Part shown: piece by piece, positions 1 to 6,573 of the stretch
How the letters are laid out: every line of letters begins with the position of its first letter
Numbering within the stretch: the stretch's first letter is position 1
Source of the DNA: Beijerinckiaceae bacterium
Lineage (GTDB): Bacteria > Pseudomonadota > Alphaproteobacteria > Rhizobiales > Beijerinckiaceae
DNA length: 6,693 nt
Direction of reading: 5' to 3'
Assembly: GCA_027311205.1 (NCBI GenBank)
Contig: DAICZI010000095.1
Coordinates: 1-6,693, forward strand
Notes under the pieces: generated by a model
Database searches by the model: none
What the model was told of the DNA's origin: nothing
What the model saw: the letters and a program-made list of their open reading frames with translations, nothing else
Position numbers and translations under genes: made by a program

Positions 1-143
1 CAATTTACTATATGGTTATTGCAAAAAATATGTCACTAATTTCATTTTTTTTGATGTTTTTTGATTTAATAATTTGGTTAAAAATTTGTTATTATCGTTT
101 TTGATCAATTCGAGCGCCGTTACGAACTTGCTTTTATCGCGGT
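1..143. promoter_or_regulatory. AT-rich non-coding leader upstream of the SDR gene
   Basis: Positions 1-100 contain only 18 G or C, whereas the rest of the window is GC-rich. I see no convincing gene here. T-runs lie at 45-52, 57-62 and 98-102, and A-runs at 23-28 and 80-84. TATTAT at 90-95 resembles a -10 box, but no TTGACA-like hexamer sits 16-18 bases upstream of it, so I do not assign a promoter. The stretch probably carries the control region of the plus-strand SDR gene, and perhaps of a gene beyond the left edge. Its composition could also mark a boundary of acquired DNA. The regulatory role is inferred from composition and position only. Confidence 0.35.
47..105 (+). repeat. Three T-tract + GAT repeats in helical phase
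   Basis: The word T(5-8)GAT occurs three times, with GAT at 53-55, 63-65 and 103-105. The spacings are 10 and 40 bases, so all three copies face nearly the same side of the helix. Phased T-tracts are a known source of DNA curvature and are preferred by several nucleoid-type silencers and activators. Whether that applies here is inference. The arrangement could also arise by chance in such an AT-rich stretch. Confidence 0.35.
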
Positions 144-231
144 TTGGCCAATAATCTGACTGCTTCAACTTTGGATTTGGCCGAGCAAGAGACTATCAAG
201 GGGCAACAGGGTCAGATTGGCGCAGTGGGGA

Positions 232-984
232 ATGATGGCATCAGGGCGCAAATTGGCGATGGTCACTGGCGCAGCGCGGCGCATTGGCCGAGCAAGCGCG
301 CAGATGCTGGCGGCAGCGGGCTATGATCTTGCTTTGCACACCAGCCAGCGCAGCGCCGCTGAAACCGGGGCCCTGGCGCAGGAATTGCGCCAAGGTGGCA
401 ACAGGGTCGACGTGTTGATCGCTGATCTCGCCGCGCCCGAAGCCGTGCGGATACTTTTCGCCGAAGCGTGCAGCGGCGGGCTGGTCAGCTTGCTGGTCAA
501 CAATGCCTCGCTGTTTGAGCCCGACGAGGCTGCTGATTTCAGTGATGCCAGCATGGCTCACCACTGGGCGGTGAATCTGCACGCGCCCTGTCAGTTGGCA
601 CAGGCTGTGGCCAACCAGCCGGGGCTGGCGGAAGGCCTCGTCGTCAACATCATCGACCAGCGCGTCTGGCGGCTCAATCCGCAATATTTCAGCTACACAC
701 TGGCGAAATCGGCTCTTTGGACCGCGACCCGCACCATGGCGCAAGCCTTCGCGCCGCGCCTTCGCGTCAACGCCATCGGCCCCGGCCCTGTGCTGGCCAA
801 TCAGCGCCAGTCAAAGGAGCAGTTTGCCGAGGAGGCTAAGGCTACTCTCTTGCAGCGCCAGGTCAGCCTTGCGGACATCACCGACGCCATAGCCTATCTG
901 ATCAGCGCCCACAGCGTCACCGGCCAGATGATCGCCGTCGATTCGGGCCAGCACCTGGCCTGGCGCACGGTTGATATGGGCTGA
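232..984 (+). CDS. SDR family oxidoreductase, pteridine-reductase-like
   Basis: Predicted cytosolic NADP(H)-dependent short-chain dehydrogenase of about 250 residues, the usual SDR length. Counting from the ATG at 232, the Rossmann glycine motif TGAARRIG is at 12-19, NNAS at 90-93, and the catalytic Tyr and Lys in YTLAK are Y155 and K159. The residue usually filled by the SDR catalytic Ser is Asp (D142 in NIIDQRVW), 13 residues before the Tyr. The same Asp-13-Tyr spacing is found in pteridine reductase PTR1. The Arg pair in the glycine motif and the HTSQRSAAE segment after strand 2 suggest NADPH preference. Reduction of a pterin, as by FolM or PTR1, is therefore a reasonable inference, but the substrate is unproven. 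Start choice: ATG at 232 or 235 matches the family's short N-terminus, although GGGGA lies too close to 232. A TTG at 217 with AGGG 5 bases upstream would add five residues. The gene converges on the minus-strand operon with a 15-base gap that shows no terminator. Confidence 0.88.
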   Translation: MMASGRKLAMVTGAARRIGRASAQMLAAAGYDLALHTSQRSAAETGALAQELRQGGNRVDVLIADLAAPEAVRILFAEACSGGLVSLLVNNASLFEPDEAADFSDASMAHHWAVNLHAPCQLAQAVANQPGLAEGLVVNIIDQRVWRLNPQYFSYTLAKSALWTATRTMAQAFAPRLRVNAIGPGPVLANQRQSKEQFAEEAKATLLQRQVSLADITDAIAYLISAHSVTGQMIAVDSGQHLAWRTVDMG

Positions 985-999
985 AGCAGGCGCGAAATT

Positions 1000-2517
1000 T
1001 CACGCAAGGCCGGGGAAGAAATCCACCTTGATGTGCGAGCGGGCGATGCCTAACTGTCTCAAGATGCGCTGCACACCTGTCACCATAGCGTGCGGGCCGG
1101 ATATATAGAACACGCGCTCGCCGAAATCAGGGATTTCCTGCCGGATTATGACTTCGTCGATAAATCCCTGATAGACCTCCGGCCATCGCGTCACTTCCCG
1201 CGCCACGGCATAGACAGTGCGAAGGCCAAGTTCCTGCTCAGCTTCAGCAAACAGCCCCGAATAGGCGATTTCGGCGACGAAGTTGGTACCATAAAGCATG
1301 ACGACGGAACGAGCATCGCGTCGGTTGAGCATGTCCTCAACCATGCTGCGAAACGGCGTAATGCCGATGCCGCCCGCGATAAAGGCCAGTTTTTGCGCAT
1401 GATCTTTCGGCAGGACAAACCCGCCCGACAAGTGCGATGCGTAAATCTGGTCACCCGGTCGCATGTCCGCCAGTTGCGTCTTGAAAGCGCTGCCACCCGG
1501 ATAGAACTTGACACCCAGCCGCACTTCCGCACTGTCAGGTGCCGAGGCAATGGTGAAGGCGCGCCGGTTGCCGCGCTCATCGGGCTGGCGCACATCAAGC
1601 GTCCAGTCGAGATATTGGCCCGCCTGAAACGCCAGTTTGCGGTCGGCCTCGAAAACATAATCATAACAATCTGCGGCCATTTTTTCGATCCGCAGCAGGG
1701 TCAGGCGCAACCGCCCTTTCGGGCTGATGGCATAGGCCAGCACATTGCCCGCAAGCAAAGCGATTTCTGGCGTCAGGTAAAAGCTGCCGATGTGGATATT
1801 GGGCGAGGACAATGCACCTACCAACGTGCCGAAGGCGATGCGCGACCAGCGCGCCTGGGGAGCCGTCAGTGGCTCGGTGAGCATGGCAAAACCTGCAAAC
1901 AGCAAGGGTGAATACAGCACCGCCTGCGTCAAATCATCGCCAAGCCCGCCCGGCGCGGCCGTGACAAACGTGAACAACAGATTTGCGAGAACATAGGCCG
2001 CCATCACATCAAAGCGCTGGAGCTTGCGCAGAACCAGCAACCCGCCGACCAGCACAAACGGCAGCAGCACAAGATTGCCACCAACCCACCATGTCGCCGG
2101 TTGGTTGAGCAGCAGCGCCGAAGCAGCAACCCCCAAAGCGACGGGGTCGAAGACATGCTTGCGGCCTGGTGCCAGCGTGAATTTGGAAGCAATGGCGACC
2201 AGGGACGCTAGCACCAGCCCCGCGACCCCCGGATGATCGGCGGCCGTAACGGGCGGCAAGATCAAAATCAGCAGAAATGCGGTGATATAGATTGATTCAG
2301 CATTGACCGGCACCCGCAAAATGGCCGCGAACAAACGGTTGGTCAGCCAACAGGTTCCGGTAATCACCAGTCCGGAAAATGCCAACGCGGTCGGCTCCGC
2401 GGCAACAAGCTTGAAGAAACCAAGCCCGAACGCCACAATCAGCAAGCTTCCGGCATAGTACAGCATAAGTCTGTACATGGTGATCCAACTGAGACGGGAG
2501 TCGATGAAGTTTTTCAT
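1000..2517 (-). CDS. RnfD/NqrB-like membrane domain fused to FNR-type FAD/NAD(P)H reductase
   Basis: A 505-residue two-part protein. Residues ~15-265 are hydrophobic, with roughly 8-10 membrane segments. They carry RnfD/NqrB-family landmarks: KHVFDPVALG at 120-129 (family form HxFNPAA) and MLTEPLTAP at 212-220 (family form TDPVTAP). Residues ~270-505 form a ferredoxin-reductase-like module. Its FAD motif is RAFTIAS at 319-325, its nucleotide-binding motif GGIGITPFRS at 382-391, and SGPHAM lies at 473-478 near the end. There is no Cys-rich [2Fe-2S] domain before or after it. The likely role is to move electrons from cytosolic NAD(P)H into the membrane and on to the exported FMN protein of the same operon; the direction is inferred. 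No SGAT flavinylation motif appears in the membrane part, unlike canonical RnfD and NqrB. The ATG overlaps the apbE stop by 4 bases (ATGA), which indicates translational coupling. It is the last gene of the operon. Confidence 0.85.
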   Translation of the reverse strand: MKNFIDSRLSWITMYRLMLYYAGSLLIVAFGLGFFKLVAAEPTALAFSGLVITGTCWLTNRLFAAILRVPVNAESIYITAFLLILILPPVTAADHPGVAGLVLASLVAIASKFTLAPGRKHVFDPVALGVAASALLLNQPATWWVGGNLVLLPFVLVGGLLVLRKLQRFDVMAAYVLANLLFTFVTAAPGGLGDDLTQAVLYSPLLFAGFAMLTEPLTAPQARWSRIAFGTLVGALSSPNIHIGSFYLTPEIALLAGNVLAYAISPKGRLRLTLLRIEKMAADCYDYVFEADRKLAFQAGQYLDWTLDVRQPDERGNRRAFTIASAPDSAEVRLGVKFYPGGSAFKTQLADMRPGDQIYASHLSGGFVLPKDHAQKLAFIAGGIGITPFRSMVEDMLNRRDARSVVMLYGTNFVAEIAYSGLFAEAEQELGLRTVYAVAREVTRWPEVYQGFIDEVIIRQEIPDFGERVFYISGPHAMVTGVQRILRQLGIARSHIKVDFFPGLA

Positions 2518-3260
2518 GACACTACATAAGCTCCAAAACCACTGGTTTGGGTAGCAATGCCTTGCGAATCAACAACGTAACCTTCAAGTTCTGGCATGGC
2601 CTCAACAAAGTTGATACCCTCCAGACCCATGGCAAAGGCGGCGGTGGCAAAACGATCCGCCTCAAGCACATCGGCGGCGATCACGCTGATGCTGACGATA
2701 TCGTCAATCAGACGGCCTGCCTGGTGCGGATTGTAAATGTGCTGGCCCCGCGCAGAAGTGCCCGATGTGGCAATGCCACGTCCTCCAAGGGCCAGTGCCT
2801 TAATGATTTCTCGCTCATTGAAGGGGTTGCGAATGCCGATAGTCCAATCGGCACCGTAAACATTTTTGCCACCGGTTTGAACATCGCCTCCAGCATCAAC
2901 AAAATAATGGCAGGCACCACCAGCAACGATCAGGGTGGCGGCGTTGCGCACCGCCCAGCCTTTGACGATTCCGGAGGGATCGAGCGTGCCATCGGCGCGG
3001 CGAATGTCAAAATAGCCGCGCGTCTCGCGTTTGGTCTTGTCTGCAAGTGCCAGGACCTCGTGCATGTCGGCACTGCACTGCGCCAGCGTGATACGCCCTT
3101 CATTCAGCGCCGTGATCTCGCTGTCGGCGCGATATAGGCTGAAGCGCTTGTCAACTTCGGCAAAATAAGCAAAAACTTCGCCGATCAGTGCATCCGGCGC
3201 GGCATCGACGATGGCGACGGTGATCGGCATACCCATCAGGAGGTGGGTTTCCCGGCGCAT
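2514..3260 (-). CDS. apbE: ApbE-family FAD:protein FMN transferase
   Basis: ApbE enzymes transfer FMN from FAD through a phosphoester bond to a Thr or Ser in an SGAT-type motif of a partner protein. Residue numbers here are from a TTG at 3266; subtract 2 for the ATG at 3260. Family landmarks are MGMPITV (11-17), FSLYRADSEITALN (42-55), DPSGIVKGWAV (96-106), DAGGDV (124-129), GIATSGTSARGQHIYNP (164-180) and the metal-site region ADVLEADRFATAAFAMG (198-214). At about 248 residues it is short, because it starts almost directly at the conserved core. No signal peptide or lipobox is visible. The ATG at 3260 leaves 2 bases after the upstream stop; the TTG at 3266 would overlap that stop. Its evident partner is the adjacent FMN-binding-domain protein with an SGATLTS motif. 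The 4-base overlap with the downstream membrane reductase supports one transcript. Confidence 0.9.
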   Translation of the reverse strand: MRRETHLLMGMPITVAIVDAAPDALIGEVFAYFAEVDKRFSLYRADSEITALNEGRITLAQCSADMHEVLALADKTKRETRGYFDIRRADGTLDPSGIVKGWAVRNAATLIVAGGACHYFVDAGGDVQTGGKNVYGADWTIGIRNPFNEREIIKALALGGRGIATSGTSARGQHIYNPHQAGRLIDDIVSISVIAADVLEADRFATAAFAMGLEGINFVEAMPELEGYVVDSQGIATQTSGFGAYVVS

Positions 3261-3262
3261 GT

Positions 3263-3715
3263 TCAATGACTTGCTTGGCCAAGGGCGCCGGTCAGCGAGC
3301 GCAGGTAGGCGCGGCTGGTCAGTGTTGCACCCGACACAACGTCAACGCGCGTGCTCTGTGCCTTGATGACCTCGCGTTGCAGCAGGGGCAGGGCGCGGTG
3401 GTTGATCCTGCGACTGTTGGGCCGGTCATGCGGGAATTGCACCACATTGACCGAAATCAGGCGCCCACCCTGGATGTTGGCTTTCACCTGCACCTGGCCA
3501 TAATACGCGCCCTCGACCGGGCCGAGAAAGCTGCCATTGTGATAAGCAGCGCTCACGGGGGTCAATACCAGCGGCGTACTCGCCTTGCGCAGGTTATGGC
3601 TGGGGTCGTTCAGCCATTGTGACCAGAAGGCTGCTTGCGCGGTGCCCATCAAAAACGTGCAAGATATGGCCGCGACCGTGGCGGCGGAAATTCCCGTGTG
3701 TGCAATTTTTTTCAT
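3263..3715 (-). CDS. Exported FMN-binding-domain protein (RnfG/NqrC-like)
   Basis: A 150-residue protein. The N-terminus is a Sec-type signal peptide: MKK, a hydrophobic stretch at ~8-24, and a probable cleavage site after AQA at 26-28. The mature part holds a small FMN-binding domain running from about YYGQVQVKANIQGG (71-84) to the C-terminus. It ends in VVSGATLTSRAYLRSL, where SGAT is at 128-131 and T131 is the expected FMN attachment residue. The same motif is flavinylated in RnfG and NqrC. The protein should act as an extracytosolic one- or two-electron flavin carrier. ApbE, encoded next, would modify it, and the membrane reductase encoded after that would reduce or oxidise it. The start was chosen because it gives a clean signal peptide; in-frame ATGs at 3805 and 3901 would bury it. 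The Shine-Dalgarno is poor (GAG, 8 bases upstream). First gene of the operon. Confidence 0.82.
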   Translation of the reverse strand: MKKIAHTGISAATVAAISCTFLMGTAQAAFWSQWLNDPSHNLRKASTPLVLTPVSAAYHNGSFLGPVEGAYYGQVQVKANIQGGRLISVNVVQFPHDRPNSRRINHRALPLLQREVIKAQSTRVDVVSGATLTSRAYLRSLTGALGQASH

Positions 3716-3798
3716 CAGGCAAGCTCGCGCACCAGCGGAGATATAAACCGCAAGGCATTTAGCTTTATCACACGCACCTGAACGGAAGATGACCTCAA

Positions 3799-3816
3799 AT
3801 GACATCGGAATGTCAT
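3799..3816. promoter_or_regulatory. Perfect 7-bp inverted repeat, possible operator
   Basis: ATGACAT, a 4-base spacer CGGA, then ATGTCAT: a perfect 7+7 dyad. It lies in the 202-base gap between hslU and the FMN-binding gene, about 85 bases before that gene's start. The size and symmetry suit a dimeric repressor or activator of the flavin operon. I do not recognise the regulator. No clear -35/-10 pair could be placed beside it, although AT-rich words (GATAAAG and TTTATAT on the minus strand) lie between it and the start. Confidence 0.4.
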
Positions 3817-3823
3817 GCAGGAT

Positions 3824-3836
3824 TTGCACGGTGCAA
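3824..3836. promoter_or_regulatory. Second perfect dyad (TTGCACGGTGCAA), possible operator
   Basis: A 6+6 perfect inverted repeat with one central base. It is unrelated in sequence to the dyad at 3799-3816, and its centre lies about 22 bases, roughly two helical turns, from that one. It sits further upstream of the flavin operon. The regulator family is unknown. TGCAA half-sites occur in several operator classes, so no assignment is made. Confidence 0.35.
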
Positions 3837-3882
3837 GTCGCGGCGGATTTAGTAGTCCGACGATTCCCGGAACCATGGCGAA

Positions 3883-3912
3883 CGCGAGCCAGGCACCGCA
3901 CCTGCCCTCGCG
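3883..3912 (-). terminator. GC-rich hairpin after hslU, possible terminator
   Basis: Six bases past the hslU stop codon, arms CGCGAG (3883-3888) and CTCGCG (3907-3912) continue into GGCA (3892-3895) and TGCC (3903-3906). Together they form a 10-bp stem with a 3-base bulge and a 7-base loop. No T-run follows on the minus strand, so it is not a classic intrinsic terminator. It may instead be a 3'-end stabilising hairpin or an inefficient stop for the phoB-hslVU transcript. Confidence 0.4.
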
Positions 3913-3917
3913 CCCGG

Positions 3918-5222
3918 CTACAAAATAAACCGGCTCAAATCAGCATTGTCGGCCAGATCGCCAACGTGCTTGTCGACGAAGGCACCATCAATGTTAATCT
4001 GTTCATTGATGCGGTCGGGGGCAGAGAACGAGACTTCGTCCAGCACCCGCTCCATCACCGTCTGCAACCGCCGCGCGCCGATGTTTTCAACCGTGGAATT
4101 GACCTTGACAGCAATGCGGGCGATGGCGGCCACTGCATCGGCGCTGAAGTCCAGCGTCACGCCCTCGGTCTGCAACAGCGCGACATATTGCTTGATCAGG
4201 CTGGCTTCGGTTTCGGTCAGAATGCGGCGGAAATCATCCTCGTTCAGCGGCAGAAGCTCGACGCGGATCGGCAGGCGGCCCTGCAATTCAGGCAGCAGGT
4301 CGGAGGGCTTGGCAACGTGAAACGCCCCTGATGCGATGAACAGGATATGGTCGGTCTTGACCGCGCCGTGCTTGGTCGCCACCGTCGTGCCCTCGATCAG
4401 CGGCAGCAGGTCGCGCTGCACGCCCTCACGCGAGACATCGGCGCCGCCACGGCTTTCGCGTGCGCAAATCTTGTCGATCTCGTCGAGAAACACGATGCCA
4501 TTGTTCTCGACATCGGCGATGGCGGCGCGAATCACCTCTTCCTGGTCGATCAGCTTGTCGCTTTCTTCGGCCATCAGCGGCTTGTGGGCCTCAGCGACGC
4601 TCATGCGGCGGGTCTTGGTTTTCGCGCTCATGCGGTTGAAAAAATCGCCAATCGACACTGCGCCGAACGATGCGCCGGGCATGTTCGGCAATTCAAACAT
4701 CGGCATGGAGGAGGCAGGCGCAGCCACCTCGATCTCGATTTCCTTGTCATCGAGTTCGCCGGCATTGAGCTTGCGCCGAAAGCTGTCGCGGGTGTTTTGC
4801 GAGGCGGAAGTGCCGACCAGCGCATCTAGCACCCGCTCGGCTGCTGCCACTTCCGCCTTGGCGGTGACTTCGCGGCGCTTTTCGTCCTTTTTCAGCGCAA
4901 TGCCAACCTCGACAAGGTCGCGAATGATCTGCTCGACATCGCGCCCGACATAACCAACTTCGGTGAATTTGGTCGCCTCCACCTTGATGAATGGTGCGTT
5001 GACAAGCCGCGCCAGACGGCGGGCGATCTCGGTTTTGCCGCAGCCGGTGGGGCCAATCATCAGAATGTTCTTGGGCAGCACCTCCTCGCGCATGGTGCCT
5101 TCGAGCTTCAGCCGACGCCAGCGGTTGCGCAGCGCAATGGCGACAGCCCGCTTGGCTGCGCTCTGACCGACAATATGGCGGTCGAGTTCGGATACAATTT
5201 CACGGGGAGAAAGGTCGCTCAT
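3918..5222 (-). CDS. hslU: ATP-dependent protease ATPase subunit HslU (ClpY)
   Basis: AAA+ unfoldase that feeds proteins to HslV in the cytosol. The 434 residues are close to the family's ~440. Visible landmarks: N-terminal [11 protein letters not shown] (10-20); Walker A GPTGCGKT (57-64); the substrate-gripping pore loop GYVG (90-93); the charged I-domain region at ~110-235; Walker B IVFLDEID (243-250); ELQGRLPIR (312-320) with the arginine-finger region; the sensor-2 segment IGARRL (381-386). The C-terminal tail DLSRFIL ends in the conserved residues that dock into HslV. All key motifs are intact. It starts 12 bases after the hslV stop, and the two are almost certainly cotranscribed. The Shine-Dalgarno is modest (GCGGA upstream of the ATG). 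Confidence 0.97.
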   Translation of the reverse strand: MSDLSPREIVSELDRHIVGQSAAKRAVAIALRNRWRRLKLEGTMREEVLPKNILMIGPTGCGKTEIARRLARLVNAPFIKVEATKFTEVGYVGRDVEQIIRDLVEVGIALKKDEKRREVTAKAEVAAAERVLDALVGTSASQNTRDSFRRKLNAGELDDKEIEIEVAAPASSMPMFELPNMPGASFGAVSIGDFFNRMSAKTKTRRMSVAEAHKPLMAEESDKLIDQEEVIRAAIADVENNGIVFLDEIDKICARESRGGADVSREGVQRDLLPLIEGTTVATKHGAVKTDHILFIASGAFHVAKPSDLLPELQGRLPIRVELLPLNEDDFRRILTETEASLIKQYVALLQTEGVTLDFSADAVAAIARIAVKVNSTVENIGARRLQTVMERVLDEVSFSAPDRINEQINIDGAFVDKHVGDLADNADLSRFIL

Positions 5223-5234
5223 AAATTTTCCGCT

Positions 5235-5840
5235 TCAGCCGTGGCTGATCTTTTCGATGACGTGATTGTGGTTGGTATAGACGCAGATATCGGCGGCAAT
5301 GGTCAATGAGCGCCGCACAATCGCCTCGGCGTCAAGCGGCGTCTCAAGCAGCGCCCGCCCGGCAGCCAGCGCGAAATTGCCGCCCGAACCTATGCCCATC
5401 ACGGAACCATGCTCGCTGGCTTCGGGCTCCAGGACATCGCCGGTACCGGGCAGCACCAGCGCCGAAATCTTGTCGGCCACCAGCATCATCGCCTCGAGGC
5501 GGCGCAAATAGCGGTCAGTGCGCCAGTCCTTGGCGAGCTCGACGCTGGCGCGCATCAACTGGCCGGGATATTGCTCCAGCTTGGCTTCGAGCCGCTCAAA
5601 CAATGTGAAGGCATCAGCGGTGGCCCCGGCAAAACCGGCAATCACCTCGCCCTTGGCAAGGCGGCGCACCTTGCGGGCGTTCCCCTTGATGATGGTGGCA
5701 CCGAGCGATACCTGACCATCACCACCAATGACTGTCTCGGTTCCCTTGCGAACCATGATAATCGTGGTGGCGTGCCAGAGGCTGTCGGAAGGAGCTGGTT
5801 GCATGGGGCGCTTTGTGTGGGAGACGCTGGAGCCCTGCAT
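5235..5840 (-). CDS. hslV: ATP-dependent protease peptidase subunit HslV (ClpQ)
   Basis: N-terminal-threonine peptidase, two hexamers of which form the proteolytic core of HslVU. The catalytic Thr is T25 in WHATTIIMV. With T25 as mature residue 1, D41 and K57 fall at mature 17 and 33, matching the conserved Asp17 and Lys33. Further signatures are GGDGQVSLG (39-47), [18 protein letters not shown] (68-85), [11 protein letters not shown] (100-110), GIGSGG (149-154) and [11 protein letters not shown] (184-194). The start at 5840 is supported by GGAG with a 6-base spacer. It gives a 24-residue propeptide, longer than the single Met of the E. coli enzyme. Ala24 precedes the Thr, where Gly is common. 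About four extra residues (around 141-147) precede GIGSGG relative to E. coli. The gene lies 33 bases after phoB and 12 before hslU. Confidence 0.97.
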   Translation of the reverse strand: MQGSSVSHTKRPMQPAPSDSLWHATTIIMVRKGTETVIGGDGQVSLGATIIKGNARKVRRLAKGEVIAGFAGATADAFTLFERLEAKLEQYPGQLMRASVELAKDWRTDRYLRRLEAMMLVADKISALVLPGTGDVLEPEASEHGSVMGIGSGGNFALAAGRALLETPLDAEAIVRRSLTIAADICVYTNHNHVIEKISHG

Positions 5841-5844
5841 GTAA

Positions 5845-5869
5845 GGCTCCGGCGGCGGCGCCGCAAGCC
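5845..5869 (-). promoter_or_regulatory. hslV ribosome-binding site within a GC-rich dyad
   Basis: In the 33-base phoB-hslV gap, minus-strand GGAG (5850-5847) lies 6 bases before the hslV ATG and decides that start. The same bases form one side of an imperfect dyad: outer arms GGCT/AGCC, and the inner palindrome GCGGCGCCGC at 5855-5864. A folded RNA could partly hide the ribosome site. The fold is inferred, not computed. Confidence 0.4.
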
Positions 5870-5873
5870 TGCC

Positions 5874-6566
5874 TCAGGTTCGCCCGTAGCTTTCATCGAA
5901 AGAATAGCCCGCGCCGCGCACCGTGCGCAGCGGATCCTGCTCGCGCCCGCGCGACATTGCCTTGCGCAGACGCCCGACATGGACATCAACCGTGCGCTCG
6001 TCGATCTCGGTGGATTGCCCCCACACATGGTCGAGCAATTGCCCGCGCGAAAACACCCGGCCCTTGCGCTCCAGCAGAAATTCCAGCAGCCGGTATTCGG
6101 TCGGCCCCAGATGTATATCGCGCCCGGCGCGGCGCACCCGGTGCCGTTCGCGGTCGAGTTCGATATCGCCAGCAACAAGCTGGCCTGCAATTTTCTCGGG
6201 CAAAGCCCGTCGCAGCAGAGCTTTCACCCGCGCCATCAGTTCAGGCACCGAAAACGGTTTCACGACATAATCATCGGCACCCACGGCCAGTCCGCGTACT
6301 TTCTCGCTCTCTTCGCCGCGTGCGGTCAGCATGATGACCGGCAATTGCCTTGTGGCCTCGCGCGCCCGCATCCGGCGACAGATTTCAAGGCCGGAGACGC
6401 CCGGCAGCATCCAGTCGAGAATGACCAGATCAGGCGGGGTTTCGGCAAGGTGAAGCTCGACCTCATCGCCCCGCTCAACCCGGTCAACGAGATAGCCTTC
6501 GGCTTCCAGATTATAGGTCAGCAGCAGCGATAGCGCCGCTTCATCCTCCACCACCAGCACGCGCAT
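5874..6566 (-). CDS. phoB: PhoB-type OmpR-family response regulator
   Basis: Two-domain regulator of about 230 residues. Numbered from the ATG at 6572, the receiver (~1-122) has the acidic pair E9/D10, phospho-acceptor D53 in LDWMLPGVSG, T83 in MLTARGEE and K105 in DDYVVKPFS. The winged-helix DNA-binding domain (~132-228) shows LGPTEYRLLEFLLE, GRVFSRGQLLDHVWG, ERTVDVHVGRLRKAM and TVRGAGYSF. DWMLPG, TARGEE..VRGL..GADDY and the HVWG stretch match E. coli PhoB closely, so a role in the phosphate-starvation response is likely. No PhoR, PhoU or Pst gene is visible in the window. ATG 6566 is preferred because GGTGAG lies 6 bases upstream; the ATG at 6572 has no room for a ribosome site. The upstream gene's stop ends 1 base before that ATG, so the two are probably cotranscribed. 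Confidence 0.88.
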   Translation of the reverse strand: MRVLVVEDEAALSLLLTYNLEAEGYLVDRVERGDEVELHLAETPPDLVILDWMLPGVSGLEICRRMRAREATRQLPVIMLTARGEESEKVRGLAVGADDYVVKPFSVPELMARVKALLRRALPEKIAGQLVAGDIELDRERHRVRRAGRDIHLGPTEYRLLEFLLERKGRVFSRGQLLDHVWGQSTEIDERTVDVHVGRLRKAMSRGREQDPLRTVRGAGYSFDESYGRT

Positions 6567-6573
6567 GGCCATC

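Noticed and set aside
144..326. 60-codon plus-strand ORF with a TTG start
   Set aside because: It overlaps the SDR start in another frame, has no family features, and its C-terminal half is an out-of-frame reading of the Rossmann region.
985..999. Shared terminator between the convergent SDR and RnfD-FNR genes
   Set aside because: The 15-base gap holds no inverted repeat or T-run that I can see.
1090..1911. Long plus-strand ORF opposite the RnfD-FNR fusion
   Set aside because: Antisense shadow; the minus-strand frame has clear FAD, NAD(P)H and membrane motifs.
3790..3816. Possible PhoB box from repeated GTCAT words on the minus strand
   Set aside because: The two GTCAT words are 10 bases apart, not the 11 of a Pho box, and the A/T-rich spacer does not fit. 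The inverted symmetry explains the sequence better.
3716..3901. N-terminal extension of the FMN-binding protein to an ATG at 3901 or 3805
   Set aside because: It would place some 30-60 non-hydrophobic residues before a clean signal peptide and would run through the dyads.
3911..3934. GCCGG repeated on either side of the hslU stop codon
   Set aside because: It is a short direct repeat, not an inverted one, so it cannot form a terminator stem.
5409..6533. 374-codon plus-strand ORF opposite phoB and hslV
   Set aside because: It spans two well-conserved minus-strand genes and their junction. Long antisense frames are expected in GC-rich coding DNA.
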